Source of the DNA: Dietzia alimentaria 72
GTDB taxonomy: Bacteria; Actinomycetota; Actinomycetes; Mycobacteriales; Mycobacteriaceae
Reading direction: 5' to 3'
NCBI RefSeq assembly: GCF_000226215.1
Contig: NZ_AGFF01000007.1
Span: 1 to 64,000, forward strand
DNA: 64,000 nucleotides
Part shown: positions 1 to 8,820 of the stretch, piece after piece
How the letters are laid out: each line of letters starts with the position of its first letter
Position numbering within the stretch: the stretch's first letter is position 1
Program-made: the position numbers and the translations under genes
The notes under the pieces: model-generated
What the model was told of the DNA's origin: nothing
The model's input: the letters and a program-made list of their open reading frames with translations, nothing else
Database searches by the model: none

Positions 1-90
1 CGCGCCGCGCCCCGCCCCGCCCCGCCCTCGCGCCACGCCCCGCCGCGCCGCGCCGCGCCGCGCCGCCCGCCGCCTCGCCCCGCCCCGCCG
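1..90. repeat. Low-complexity C/G-rich tract at the window edge
   Basis: The first 90 bases consist almost entirely of short CGCC and CGCCGC-type units with no coding signal. The tract runs into the left inverted repeat at 85. Beyond the right inverted repeat there is a G-rich tract, so the two outer flanks are also roughly complementary in composition. Confidence 0.6.
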
Positions 91-145
91 CGGAGAGGAT
101 TTCGACTGCATCGGCCGAGTGCGATTGCACGAAATCCTCTTCGCG
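85..145 (+). repeat. Left copy of a ~60-bp inverted repeat flanking the DUF559 gene
   Basis: This stretch matches the reverse complement of 1194-1253 at most positions. Each copy is itself a dyad: an outer GAGGATT arm faces an AATCCTC arm, and an inner AGTGC/GCAC core lies between. Here the core (118-131) has lost perfect symmetry. The arrangement resembles a MITE or REP-type palindrome pair bracketing one gene. Confidence 0.8.
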
Positions 146-221
146 ACGCCGAAAGCCTCGGGGGATCGCGCCTCTTGCCTCGGGCGCGTGATTGGTGTTA
201 CGGGAGGGGCGGGTGCCGTGC

Positions 222-1097
222 CTAGAGTCCGGGGAGGGCGGCGCCGCGCGCGCGTAGGGCGGACCGGACGTGGAACAGGATCTCCGAGGGAGTGCGCGAG
301 AGCGCCGTCGCCGTGACCACTTCGATGTACCAACCGGCGGCCCGAAGTCGATTCCGTCTGAGCTCGTCGTTGGCCTGTTGCGTCTTGGTTCGATGGTCGG
401 CGCCGTCGTATTCGACCGCCACCTTGAATTCGGGCCACGCTATATCGAGCCGGTAGGGGGTATCGCGCGGTGTGTACTGCAGGACGAAACCGGTGAGGTC
501 ATTCTCGATTAAGAATAGTCGCGTCCGCGTTTCCCACGGGGATTCGGAATCCGTATCCACCTCGTCGAGACGGTCGAGGACAATCCGTCGTCCGCGAACG
601 CCGTGAAGGGATTCGACCATCGGACGCAGTCGCTCGATAGCCAGAGGGCCCATGGTGGTCGAGGCGTCCAGCGCGCAGATCGCTTCGACTCGCGGTTCAT
701 GTCGCGCGATGTCGAATAGGCACCACTCGGGACTGGCGATTCTGATGTCGTGCGGTCGGCCGGAGCGCAACATGTCAATGTGCTCTCTCGGGATCCGATA
801 CTGCCTCCCGAGAATTCCGGGTCGCTCGATCCGGCGTTCCGGGGACGAGACTTCGTCCAGTACCTCGAGCGGACCGAAACGGTGCCCGTAGATCAGAGCC
901 GCGTGCCATCCGGTGATGACCGAACCCGGATAGAGCTCCATGAGTGCCTCCGCGCGTGCCCAGATGTCTATCGAGACCGAGTCTCGGAACCAGAGACCGT
1001 GGTGCAAGCGACGAAAGCCGCGACCGGTGAGTCTGCTGCCCGTGTGCTGTCTGAGATCGCGCGTCCGAATCGGAATGTCCTTGTGCTTCTGCTTCAT
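222..1097 (-). CDS. DUF559-domain protein (AbiEi-like N-terminus, PD-(D/E)XK nuclease-like C-terminus)
   Basis: A 291-residue protein. The N-terminal part resembles the small winged-helix and linker region found in actinobacterial AbiEi/DUF559 proteins. The C-terminal ~100 residues form the DUF559 (Vsr-like) fold, with candidate catalytic residues Glu189, Asp218 and Glu229 followed by an EYDGADH motif (229-235). This family is usually multicopy in Gordonia, Dietzia and relatives, and its function is not established. The gene stands alone between two inverted repeats (85-145 and 1194-1253), suggesting it moved or was maintained as a unit. ATG at 1097 is the first in-frame start. Family assignment is good; nuclease activity is inferred only. 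Confidence 0.85.
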   Translation of the reverse strand: MKQKHKDIPIRTRDLRQHTGSRLTGRGFRRLHHGLWFRDSVSIDIWARAEALMELYPGSVITGWHAALIYGHRFGPLEVLDEVSSPERRIERPGILGRQYRIPREHIDMLRSGRPHDIRIASPEWCLFDIARHEPRVEAICALDASTTMGPLAIERLRPMVESLHGVRGRRIVLDRLDEVDTDSESPWETRTRLFLIENDLTGFVLQYTPRDTPYRLDIAWPEFKVAVEYDGADHRTKTQQANDELRRNRLRAAGWYIEVVTATALSRTPSEILFHVRSALRARGAALPGL

Positions 1098-1193
1098 GAA
1101 AGCGAACTATCGCGCGCTGGGTTACGCGGAACCCGCAGATTGACGGCTCTCGGGGTCGGGCTGTGGAGATTCCAGCGGCTGTGCATAAACGCC

Positions 1194-1253
1194 GCGGAGA
1201 GGATTTAGTGCAATTGCACTCGGGCGATGCAGTCAGAATCCTCTTCGCGGCGG
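1194..1253 (-). repeat. Right copy of the inverted repeat flanking the DUF559 gene
   Basis: This is the inverted partner of 85-145. It contains a perfect 14-bp palindrome, AGTGCAATTGCACT (1207-1220), inside GAGGATT and AATCCTC arms. The match to the left copy is clearly better inverted than direct. Confidence 0.8.
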
Positions 1254-1298
1254 GTGGGGTGGACGAGGAGCGGGCGGGTGGGTGGGGTGGACGAGGAG
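1252..1298 (+). repeat. Two direct copies of a 19-bp G-rich unit
   Basis: GGGTGGGGTGGACGAGGAG occurs at 1252-1270 and again at 1280-1298, with a period of 28 bp, directly outside the right inverted repeat. G-run spacing could allow quadruplex formation, but nothing shows that it does. Confidence 0.75.
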
Positions 1299-1328
1299 TG
1301 ACGGGGCCGCACGCCGCGGGCCGGACGG

Positions 1329-1919
1329 TCAGCGGGGCAGGGGCGTGATCCGCGAGACGTGGCCGGCCAGCGGGGTCACCGTCAGGCGAACCACGGTGCC
1401 CGGGCGGACGTCCTGGAACGCGCGATGCCGACGGACGGTCCACTGACGCACCCCCGCGTCGGTTCTCAGGACGAGTTCGGTGCGGTGGCGCCGGCGGTCT
1501 ATCCGCCCGGGATCGCGGGCATAGATCAGCGCCAGTACCGCATGGGGCAGAAAGTCGAGGGTCCTGCGGTCGCGGACGTCGACCACCGTGCCCGAGACCT
1601 CCGACGAGGTCAGCAGGTCCACGAGGCCCACGATAATCCTCAGGAGGCCGAGTACTGCGCCGCCGGTCGCGGCCACCGCGATGAGCGTGGCGATCAGCCG
1701 GATCGACGCGATCTCGGCGGTGTATTGGGAGAGGTCGCTGTCGGTCGCCACCCGGAACGCCAGCCAGAGGAAGAACCCGCTGATCGCGATCTGTATGACG
1801 CCACGGATGAGAAGTGAGGCGGGCGAGTGCCCGGACCACGGCCGGAGCGATATTCCGAGGATTCGGCTCCACGAGTTGACTGAATTGGGTAGTCCGGAGG
1901 CTGAGGGTGTCGTCGTCAT
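1329..1919 (-). CDS. Putative two-helix membrane protein of unknown function
   Basis: A 196-residue protein from the ATG at 1919, which follows an AAAGGG motif at good spacing; the open frame continues upstream but with no protein-like composition. Two hydrophobic segments lie at about residues 38-58 and 70-97. They are followed by a basic cytoplasmic-type domain rich in Val, Arg and Asp that may form a small beta-barrel. I do not recognise the family. The gene is divergent from the lipoprotein gene at 2044 and shares its upstream region. Confidence 0.65.
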   Translation of the reverse strand: MTTTPSASGLPNSVNSWSRILGISLRPWSGHSPASLLIRGVIQIAISGFFLWLAFRVATDSDLSQYTAEIASIRLIATLIAVAATGGAVLGLLRIIVGLVDLLTSSEVSGTVVDVRDRRTLDFLPHAVLALIYARDPGRIDRRRHRTELVLRTDAGVRQWTVRRHRAFQDVRPGTVVRLTVTPLAGHVSRITPLPR

Positions 1920-1989
1920 GGTGTTGGCCCTTTCGCGGGACCGGATGGGACCGGGTGGCCTAACCATAGACAGGAAAATGTGAAAAGAC

Positions 1990-2018
1990 TTAACATTCGC
2001 ATCGTTCCTGCGTATGGT
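1990..2018 (+). promoter_or_regulatory. Candidate sigma-70-type promoter for the lipoprotein gene
   Basis: TTAACA (1990-1995) and TATGGT (2013-2018) are separated by 17 bp and would place the transcript start about 20 nt before the Shine-Dalgarno and ATG at 2044. This is a motif match only. Confidence 0.4.
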
Positions 2019-2043
2019 GGTATTTCTCGATCTAGGAGCAGTC

Positions 2044-3694
<1,651 letters not shown>

Positions 3695-3740
3695 CTCGAT
3701 AGCCGAGCAGGTAGTCGCCGCGGAAAGGCGCGACGCGGGA

Positions 3741-3754
3741 GTGACGTAGATCAC
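3741..3754. promoter_or_regulatory. CRP/GlxR-type operator upstream of the MFS gene
   Basis: GTGACGTAGATCAC fits the GTGA-N2-TA-N2-TCAC core of CRP/GlxR sites, including the central TA. It lies about 105 bp upstream of the preferred MFS start at 3858 and downstream of asd. Binding by a GlxR homologue is inferred. Confidence 0.5.
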
Positions 3755-3857
3755 GCTATGCTGCCGTGGTGAGTGTCGCGAAGCGAGCGAGTCGGTTCAC
3801 GTCGTTGTCGTTGTGGTTCTTGACGACGACAACGACGACGACAACGCGGCGGTTCAC

Positions 3858-5294
3858 GTGAGCAATACTCTGCCCCTCCCCTGCGCGGCGGGCGCCATCA
3901 GTGCCCCGACGGAGCAGACGGACTGCCAGGACAAGCGTGGAACCCTGCTGGCCACGATCCTCGGTTCCAGTCTGGCGTTCATCGTCGGATCGATCATCAA
4001 CGTCGCTCTTCCCCAGATCCAGCAGGAGTTCGGCGCGGGAGCGACCGGGGTCCAGTGGGTCGTCAACGCGTACCTGCTGCCGCTCGGCGCCCTCGTGCTC
4101 ATCGGCGGTGCACTGGGAGATCATCACGGCCGGAAGCGGATCTTCCAGGCCGGGCTTCTGATTTTTGCCGCGGCCTGCGTGTTGTGTGCCGTGGCGTGGA
4201 GTTCTCCAGTCCTTCTCGCGGGTCGGGCGCTCGAGGGCGTGGGAGCGGCGATGATCGCGCCGACGTCACTGGCAATCCTCGCCGATGGCTTCTCAGGACG
4301 CGAGCGGGGTGCCGCGATCGGGACCTGGGCGGCCGCCGGGGCAGCCGCGGGGGCGGTGGCTCCGGTCCTCGGCGGGGTGATCGTCGATTTTGCCGGCTGG
4401 CGGTGGGCGTTCGCGCTGATGGTTCCGCTAGCGTTGGTCGCCTGGGGTGTCTCGCACCGGTCCGTGCGCGAGAGCCGGGCCAGCTCGGACGAGACCGCGC
4501 CCCTCGACTGGACCGGCGCGGCCCTGTCGGGGGCGGGCCTGTTCGCGTTGATCTGGGGATTGATCGCTCTCCCGGACCGTGGGCTGACGGCCCTGGTGGT
4601 GGGGGCGCTGGTTGCGGGAGTGCTGCTTCTCGTGGGGTTCGTGGTGGTGGAGCACCGCCTCGGTGACGCGGCCATGACCCCGCTGGTGCTGTTCACCGAC
4701 CGGACTTTCGCCGGACTGTCGGTCCTGACCTTTTTCCTCTACGCGGCCCTCGGCGGGCTCATGGTCCTGCTGCCGTACGTACTGATCTCCGAGCTCGACT
4801 ACACCGCGACCGCCGCAGGAAGCGCGATCCTGCCGTTCCCGCTGATCATGCTCGTGCTGTCGCGTTTCGTCGGCGGGACGGTCTCCCAGTACGCCAGTAC
4901 GCGGACGTTGCTCACCGTCGGCTCGTGCCTCGTCGCGGTCGGATTCCTCCTGTTGTCGGCAATGCCGTCAGCGGGCGTGAACTACTGGCTCCACATCTTT
5001 CCCGGGCTCGTCGTCCTGGCGCTGGGAATGGCCACCTCGGTGGCGCCGTTGACGACCGCGGTGCTCAACAGCGTCGGACCGCGGTACACCGGGGTCGCTT
5101 CCGGGGTGAACAACGCGCTGTCGCGGATAGGCGGCCTGGTGGCTACCGCGTTCCTCGGGCTCGTGCTCATCGGCTCGGCTGACGACCTCCTAGCGGGCTT
5201 CGGCTACGCGGCGTGGGCCGGCGCCGGGCTGGCGTTGCTGAGTGCGGGCACCGCGTTCATCCTCGTCCGCAGCACTGCCGATTCGGAGGGTTGA
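3858..5294 (+). CDS. MFS drug exporter, DHA2 (EmrB/QacA-like) family
   Basis: A proton-coupled efflux protein of about 478 residues with roughly 14 hydrophobic segments, typical of the DHA2 subfamily. The motif-A-like loop GDHHGRKR follows the second helix, and TSLAILADGF and related helices follow the family pattern. GTG 3858 gives a short polar N-terminus. An upstream in-frame GTG at 3813 would add 15 residues encoded by an acg/aac microsatellite. Neither start has a clear Shine-Dalgarno. The gene stands alone, downstream of a CRP/GlxR-type site. The substrate cannot be told from sequence. Confidence 0.88.
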   Translation: MSNTLPLPCAAGAISAPTEQTDCQDKRGTLLATILGSSLAFIVGSIINVALPQIQQEFGAGATGVQWVVNAYLLPLGALVLIGGALGDHHGRKRIFQAGLLIFAAACVLCAVAWSSPVLLAGRALEGVGAAMIAPTSLAILADGFSGRERGAAIGTWAAAGAAAGAVAPVLGGVIVDFAGWRWAFALMVPLALVAWGVSHRSVRESRASSDETAPLDWTGAALSGAGLFALIWGLIALPDRGLTALVVGALVAGVLLLVGFVVVEHRLGDAAMTPLVLFTDRTFAGLSVLTFFLYAALGGLMVLLPYVLISELDYTATAAGSAILPFPLIMLVLSRFVGGTVSQYASTRTLLTVGSCLVAVGFLLLSAMPSAGVNYWLHIFPGLVVLALGMATSVAPLTTAVLNSVGPRYTGVASGVNNALSRIGGLVATAFLGLVLIGSADDLLAGFGYAAWAGAGLALLSAGTAFILVRSTADSEG

Positions 5295-5335
5295 GGCCGG
5301 AACGCCGACGGCCGTCCCGCACCTCGATTCAGTGG

Positions 5336-5364
5336 CATAGTGGAACCGGTAAGCCCCATAGTGG
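5336..5364 (+). repeat. Direct repeat CATAGTGG upstream of the repeat-peptide gene
   Basis: CATAGTGG occurs at 5336-5343 and 5357-5364, 21 bp start to start or about two helical turns, in the presumed promoter of the operon beginning at 5445. This could be a regulator site. The copies are short, so chance is possible. Confidence 0.35.
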
Positions 5365-5407
5365 CCGGGCTCACGTTCCGGGCGCATGGTGACACCGCAC
5401 GATTGCC

Positions 5408-5427
5408 GTGCAGGCGGGTGCCTGCAC
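5408..5427 (+). promoter_or_regulatory. Perfect hairpin in the leader of the repeat-peptide gene
   Basis: GTGCAGGC (5408-5415) and GCCTGCAC (5420-5427) form a perfect 8-bp stem with a 4-nt loop. The stem ends 4 nt before the Shine-Dalgarno GAGAGG (5432-5437) of the peptide gene. It could act as an operator, RNA stabiliser or translational control element. Confidence 0.5.
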
Positions 5428-5444
5428 CGACGAGAGGATTGCAG

Positions 5445-5690
5445 ATGGCTATCAACGACGACGACATCACGACTGCCGGCGCACAGGGCGGCGAGGGTGT
5501 CGCTGACGGCGGCTCCAACCCCCACGGTCACGACGGCGGCGCGGACGGCTCGGCCGGTGAGGGCACCGCTGACGGCGGCTCGAACCCGGACGGTCACGAC
5601 GGTGGCGCGGATGGTTCGGCGGGCGAGGGCACCGCTGACGGCGGCTCGAACCCGGACGGTCACGACGGCGGCGCCGACGGCACGGCCTGA
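5445..5690 (+). CDS. Small tandem-repeat peptide, candidate RiPP-type precursor
   Basis: An 81-residue peptide from ATG 5445, with GAGAGG 7 nt upstream. A 15-residue N-terminal segment is followed by three consecutive 22-residue repeats (residues 16-37, 38-59, 60-81), each with the core GSNPDGHDGGADG. The copies differ at only a few positions, and the peptide ends with the last repeat. It is extremely rich in Gly, Asp, Asn, Ser and His and has no Cys, no Lys and no hydrophobic core, so it is unlikely to fold alone. The JmjC oxygenase gene starts 6 nt after the stop, and three more coupled genes follow. My inference is a multi-core substrate hydroxylated by the oxygenase and exported by the ABC transporter. 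A metal-binding role for the Asp/His repeats is the alternative. Confidence 0.75.
   Translation: MAINDDDITTAGAQGGEGVADGGSNPHGHDGGADGSAGEGTADGGSNPDGHDGGADGSAGEGTADGGSNPDGHDGGADGTA
5490..5687 (+). repeat. Three tandem 66-bp coding repeats
   Basis: In-frame units at 5490-5555, 5556-5621 and 5622-5687 encode the 22-residue repeats of the small peptide. Synonymous differences between copies show that the protein repeat, not only the DNA, has been kept. Confidence 0.9.
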
Positions 5691-5696
5691 TCAACA

Positions 5697-6902
5697 GTGC
5701 TGGAGCGGTGCGTCGCATGCGGGCGGGATGAATTCGCCCGTGACTACTGGGGTCGCCGGCCCCTGCTGACCCGGTCAGAAGAACTGCCGCGCGACTTCTC
5801 TGACCTGCTGTCATCGGAGATGGTCGACGAGATCATCGCCGAACGGGGGGTACGCACACCCTTCGTTCGGATGGCGCGGGAGGGCACTCTCGTGGACCGG
5901 GCGTGTTTCACCCGCGCCGGCGGATTCGGCGCGCAGATGCCGGACCAGATCGACCCCGACGGCGTGCTCACGCAGTTCGCCGCCGGGGCGACGATCGTTC
6001 TGCAGGGGCTGCACCGGTTGTGGCCACCGATCATCAATTTCGTGCGGGGCATGACTTCGGACGTCGGCCACCCGGTGCAGACCAACGCGTACATCACTCC
6101 GCCGGCCAACCGCGGCTTCGATCCGCACTACGACGCCCATGACGTCTTTGTGCTCCAGGTGGCCGGTACCAAGCGGTGGCGCGTACACGAGCCCGTCCAC
6201 CGCCATCCGCTATCCGACCAGCCGTGGACGGATCACCGCGAGGCCATAGCCGCCCGGGCGGCCTCTGAGCCGGTCATCGACGCGGTACTCGAACCGGGGG
6301 ACTGCCTCTACCTCCCCCGCGGCTGGGTCCACTCGGCAGAGGCGCAGGGCAAGACCTCGATCCACCTCACCGTGGGTGTGGCACCGTTCACCGGCCATGA
6401 TGTGGCCCGGGCCGCGCTCGAGGCGCTGGCGTCCCAGGAAGAGTTGCGCGCGTCGCTGCCGCTGGGGCTCGCCCCGACCGATGGCGACCGAACCCGGGAG
6501 CGCACTCGCGAGGTCGTGGAGACGGTGGTGCGGCTGCTGTCGGACCATCAGGACGAGCTCAGCGTCCGCGCGGGAGCCGAACTCGCGCGCCAGTATCAGG
6601 ACCTGACGCGCCCCGCGGCGGTGCGCCCGCTCGCCACGCTCGACACCGTCGCCACGCTGGACTCCGACACGCAGGTGCGGTGGCGAGAGGGACTCCACGG
6701 CTCGATTCACTCCGACGCGGGGGCCGTGCGATTGACGCTGCCCACCAAGACCCTCAGTTTTCCCGCGGTGTGCGGCCCCGCGCTCCAGTCTCTGCTGGAC
6801 GGGGCCCCGGTGACCGCGGGTGCGCTACCCGGTCTCGATGCAGCCGACGGACTCGTCGTGGTGAAGAGGCTGCTCCGGGAAGCGGTCCTGGTGGCGCTGT
6901 GA
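5697..6902 (+). CDS. JmjC/Cupin_4-domain Fe(II)/2-oxoglutarate-dependent oxygenase
   Basis: A 401-residue protein. The N-terminus has the FARDYWGRRPLLTR signature typical of Cupin_4 (RoxA/YcfD, NO66/MINA53-like) hydroxylases. Iron ligands are visible as His144 and Asp146 in PHYDAHD and His212 in RGWVHSAEA, with a C-terminal winged-helix-like region. Known members hydroxylate Arg or His side chains of ribosomal proteins; others of the JmjC class act on Asn or Asp. GTG 5697 lies 6 nt after the repeat-peptide stop and lacks its own strong Shine-Dalgarno, so translation is probably coupled to the peptide. The stop overlaps the next gene by GTGA. Placement next to a repetitive Asp/Asn/His-rich peptide suggests that peptide is the substrate (inference). 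A CVAC pair sits at residues 5-8. Confidence 0.9.
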   Translation: MLERCVACGRDEFARDYWGRRPLLTRSEELPRDFSDLLSSEMVDEIIAERGVRTPFVRMAREGTLVDRACFTRAGGFGAQMPDQIDPDGVLTQFAAGATIVLQGLHRLWPPIINFVRGMTSDVGHPVQTNAYITPPANRGFDPHYDAHDVFVLQVAGTKRWRVHEPVHRHPLSDQPWTDHREAIAARAASEPVIDAVLEPGDCLYLPRGWVHSAEAQGKTSIHLTVGVAPFTGHDVARAALEALASQEELRASLPLGLAPTDGDRTRERTREVVETVVRLLSDHQDELSVRAGAELARQYQDLTRPAAVRPLATLDTVATLDSDTQVRWREGLHGSIHSDAGAVRLTLPTKTLSFPAVCGPALQSLLDGAPVTAGALPGLDAADGLVVVKRLLREAVLVAL

Positions 6903-7834
6903 ACCGGCCTGCCGGATGGGAGCCGTGCAGCGTCTCCGCGCTGCGCCGTGGTGATCCGCTGGAGGGCTCTGGCTCTCGCGGGGTGCGGTGGCTCATGGTC
7001 GAACTGGCCGGCCCGTGGGGGCACTCGGCACTGCTCGACTCGCCCGCTCTTCTCTCCCCGGAGCTGGGCCGCGAGATCGCCGGGCGCGCGCAAGAGGCCG
7101 ACGTTCGGATCGCGGCGATCCGTCGGCCCGGACGACGCCCGCAGCATCGGCGCTGGCGGTGGGCCCTGGCGGATTCCAGGCCCGGGCACGAGTCGCTGCG
7201 GTGGGGCGAGGTCGACGGACCCGTCGGCTACGCCGAGATCCCCCTCGACGGCACCGCCGGCACCCCGGCAGAGGAACCACTGGTCGCGGTGTGCACGCAC
7301 GGCAAGCACGATCAGTGCTGCGCTGTACGCGGGCGAGGCGCGGCGGCACGGATAGCCGAGCGGCACCCGGAAGCGACCTGGGAGTGTTCGCACCTGGGCG
7401 GGGACCGATTCGCCGCGACGATGCTCCTCCTGCCGCACGGCCTGTTCTACGGTCGCGTGGACCAGGCGGAGGATCCGGCCGACATCGTCACCCGTTATAT
7501 CGAGGGCCGGGTGGACGATCGCTATCTGCGCGGCCGCAGCAGCTACCCGGCGGAGGTGCAGAGCGCCCAGCATCATGCCCGCGCGATGATCGCCGACGAC
7601 CGCATCGACGCCTTCGCGCCACTGGACGTCGTCGACACCGACGGCCACGTCGAGGTGACCCTCGAGGGGCCGAGTGGGCCGGTACGGGTGCTACTCCGCG
7701 AGACGTACTCCGACCCCATCTTCACGATGTGCAAGGCCCACGCCCCGGGGCCGGTCAAGCAGTGGGAACTGGTCGAGATCAACGGCGAGCCTCCCGAGGC
7801 GGCCGACCCTTCAGCTGATCGGAAAATTGTGTGA
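6899..7834 (+). CDS. Sucrase/ferredoxin-like (thioredoxin-like [2Fe-2S]) protein
   Basis: A 311-residue protein of the sucrase/ferredoxin-like family. The central segment VAVCTHGKHDQCCAVRG, then ECSHLGGDRFAATMLLLP, match the family's cluster-binding region, with Cys and His spacing as in thioredoxin-like ferredoxins. The N-terminus contains WGHSAL, also typical. GTG 6899 overlaps the JmjC stop (GTGA), and its own stop overlaps the ABC gene the same way. It is plausibly the electron donor for the oxygenase or another step in peptide maturation, though JmjC enzymes do not normally need a ferredoxin. That tension is worth noting. Confidence 0.85.
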   Translation: MNRPAGWEPCSVSALRRGDPLEGSGSRGVRWLMVELAGPWGHSALLDSPALLSPELGREIAGRAQEADVRIAAIRRPGRRPQHRRWRWALADSRPGHESLRWGEVDGPVGYAEIPLDGTAGTPAEEPLVAVCTHGKHDQCCAVRGRGAAARIAERHPEATWECSHLGGDRFAATMLLLPHGLFYGRVDQAEDPADIVTRYIEGRVDDRYLRGRSSYPAEVQSAQHHARAMIADDRIDAFAPLDVVDTDGHVEVTLEGPSGPVRVLLRETYSDPIFTMCKAHAPGPVKQWELVEINGEPPEAADPSADRKIV

Positions 7835-8820
7835 AAGCGCATCCGGACACCAGGCCCGCGGACACCGGCGCGGAGGAGATGGACGACGACCCGATGATCG
7901 AGGTGCGCGACCTGCGTAAGCAGTACGGCCGGCGGGGGACCATCGCACTCAAGGGCGTGAACTTCACCGTCCGACGTGGCGAGCTCTTCGGACTTCTCGG
8001 GCCCAACGGTGCCGGAAAAACCACGACGCTGGGCATTCTCACCACACGGGTCAAGCCGACGTCCGGCACTGCCCGGATCGACGGGATCGATGTGGTGGCC
8101 GAGCCCCAGGCGGTGAAACGGCGGATCGCCGTGATGCCGCAGCAGAGCAACCTCGACCGTTCGCTGACGGCGTTGGAGAACCTTACTTTCCACGGTGCGT
8201 ACTTCGGGATGCGGCTGGGGGAGCGGCGGCGACGCTCCCGCGAGCTGCTGGAGCAGTTCGGGCTCGCGGACCGGGCGGGCGAGCAGGTGGAGAACTTCTC
8301 GGGCGGGATGGCGCAACGACTGCTCATCGCCCGGGCGTTGATGCACCATCCCCCGCTGTTGTTCCTCGACGAACCGACAACGGGTCTGGATCCCCAGTCG
8401 CGTCTGTTCTTGTGGGACCGCGTCACCGAGCTGCACCGCTCCGGCACCACGATCGTGCTGACCACGCACGACATGGCGGAGGCGGATCGCCTGTGTGAGC
8501 GGATCGCGATCGTGGACCACGGTGAGCGGATCGCCCTGGACACCCCAGCGGGTCTGCGTGACCTGCTGCCGGGTGGGCGGGGAATCGAGCTCACGATGGA
8601 CTCCCGGGATGACCCGGCGCCGCTGCTGTCCGAGCTGGGCAATACCGAGTCGACGGAAATCGACGAGGGACAGTGGCGGGTGCGGTGTTATGGCGATAGC
8701 CGACTGGGCGAGGTGATCACTGTCGCCGAACAGCGTGGCGCAGTGGTCCGGGATGTCCACCGGCTCGAGGGCAGCCTCGAGGACGTGTTCGTACACCTGA
8801 CCGGACGGGAACTGCGATGA
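7831..8820 (+). CDS. ABC exporter ATP-binding protein (DrrA-like)
   Basis: A 329-residue ATPase with a Walker A in GPNGAGKTT, signature FSGGMAQR, Walker B LLFLDEP followed by TTGLDPQ, and a C-terminal extension typical of drug or peptide exporters of the DrrA class. GTG 7831 overlaps the preceding stop (GTGA); the real domain starts near MIEVRDL. ATGA overlap with the permease at 8817 makes a two-component exporter. Its position at the end of the peptide-oxygenase-ferredoxin operon suggests it exports the modified peptide or gives self-protection. Confidence 0.92.
   Translation: MKAHPDTRPADTGAEEMDDDPMIEVRDLRKQYGRRGTIALKGVNFTVRRGELFGLLGPNGAGKTTTLGILTTRVKPTSGTARIDGIDVVAEPQAVKRRIAVMPQQSNLDRSLTALENLTFHGAYFGMRLGERRRRSRELLEQFGLADRAGEQVENFSGGMAQRLLIARALMHHPPLLFLDEPTTGLDPQSRLFLWDRVTELHRSGTTIVLTTHDMAEADRLCERIAIVDHGERIALDTPAGLRDLLPGGRGIELTMDSRDDPAPLLSELGNTESTEIDEGQWRVRCYGDSRLGEVITVAEQRGAVVRDVHRLEGSLEDVFVHLTGRELR

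Noticed and set aside
775-1872. 365-residue open frame on the minus strand
   Set aside because: It overlaps the DUF559 gene in another frame and crosses the repeat and the membrane-protein gene. It is Arg/Pro/Gly-rich, as expected for a shadow frame in GC-rich DNA.
5490-5687. CRISPR or VNTR with no coding role
   Set aside because: The 66-bp units are contiguous, a multiple of three, lie in a frame with start and Shine-Dalgarno, and have no spacers.
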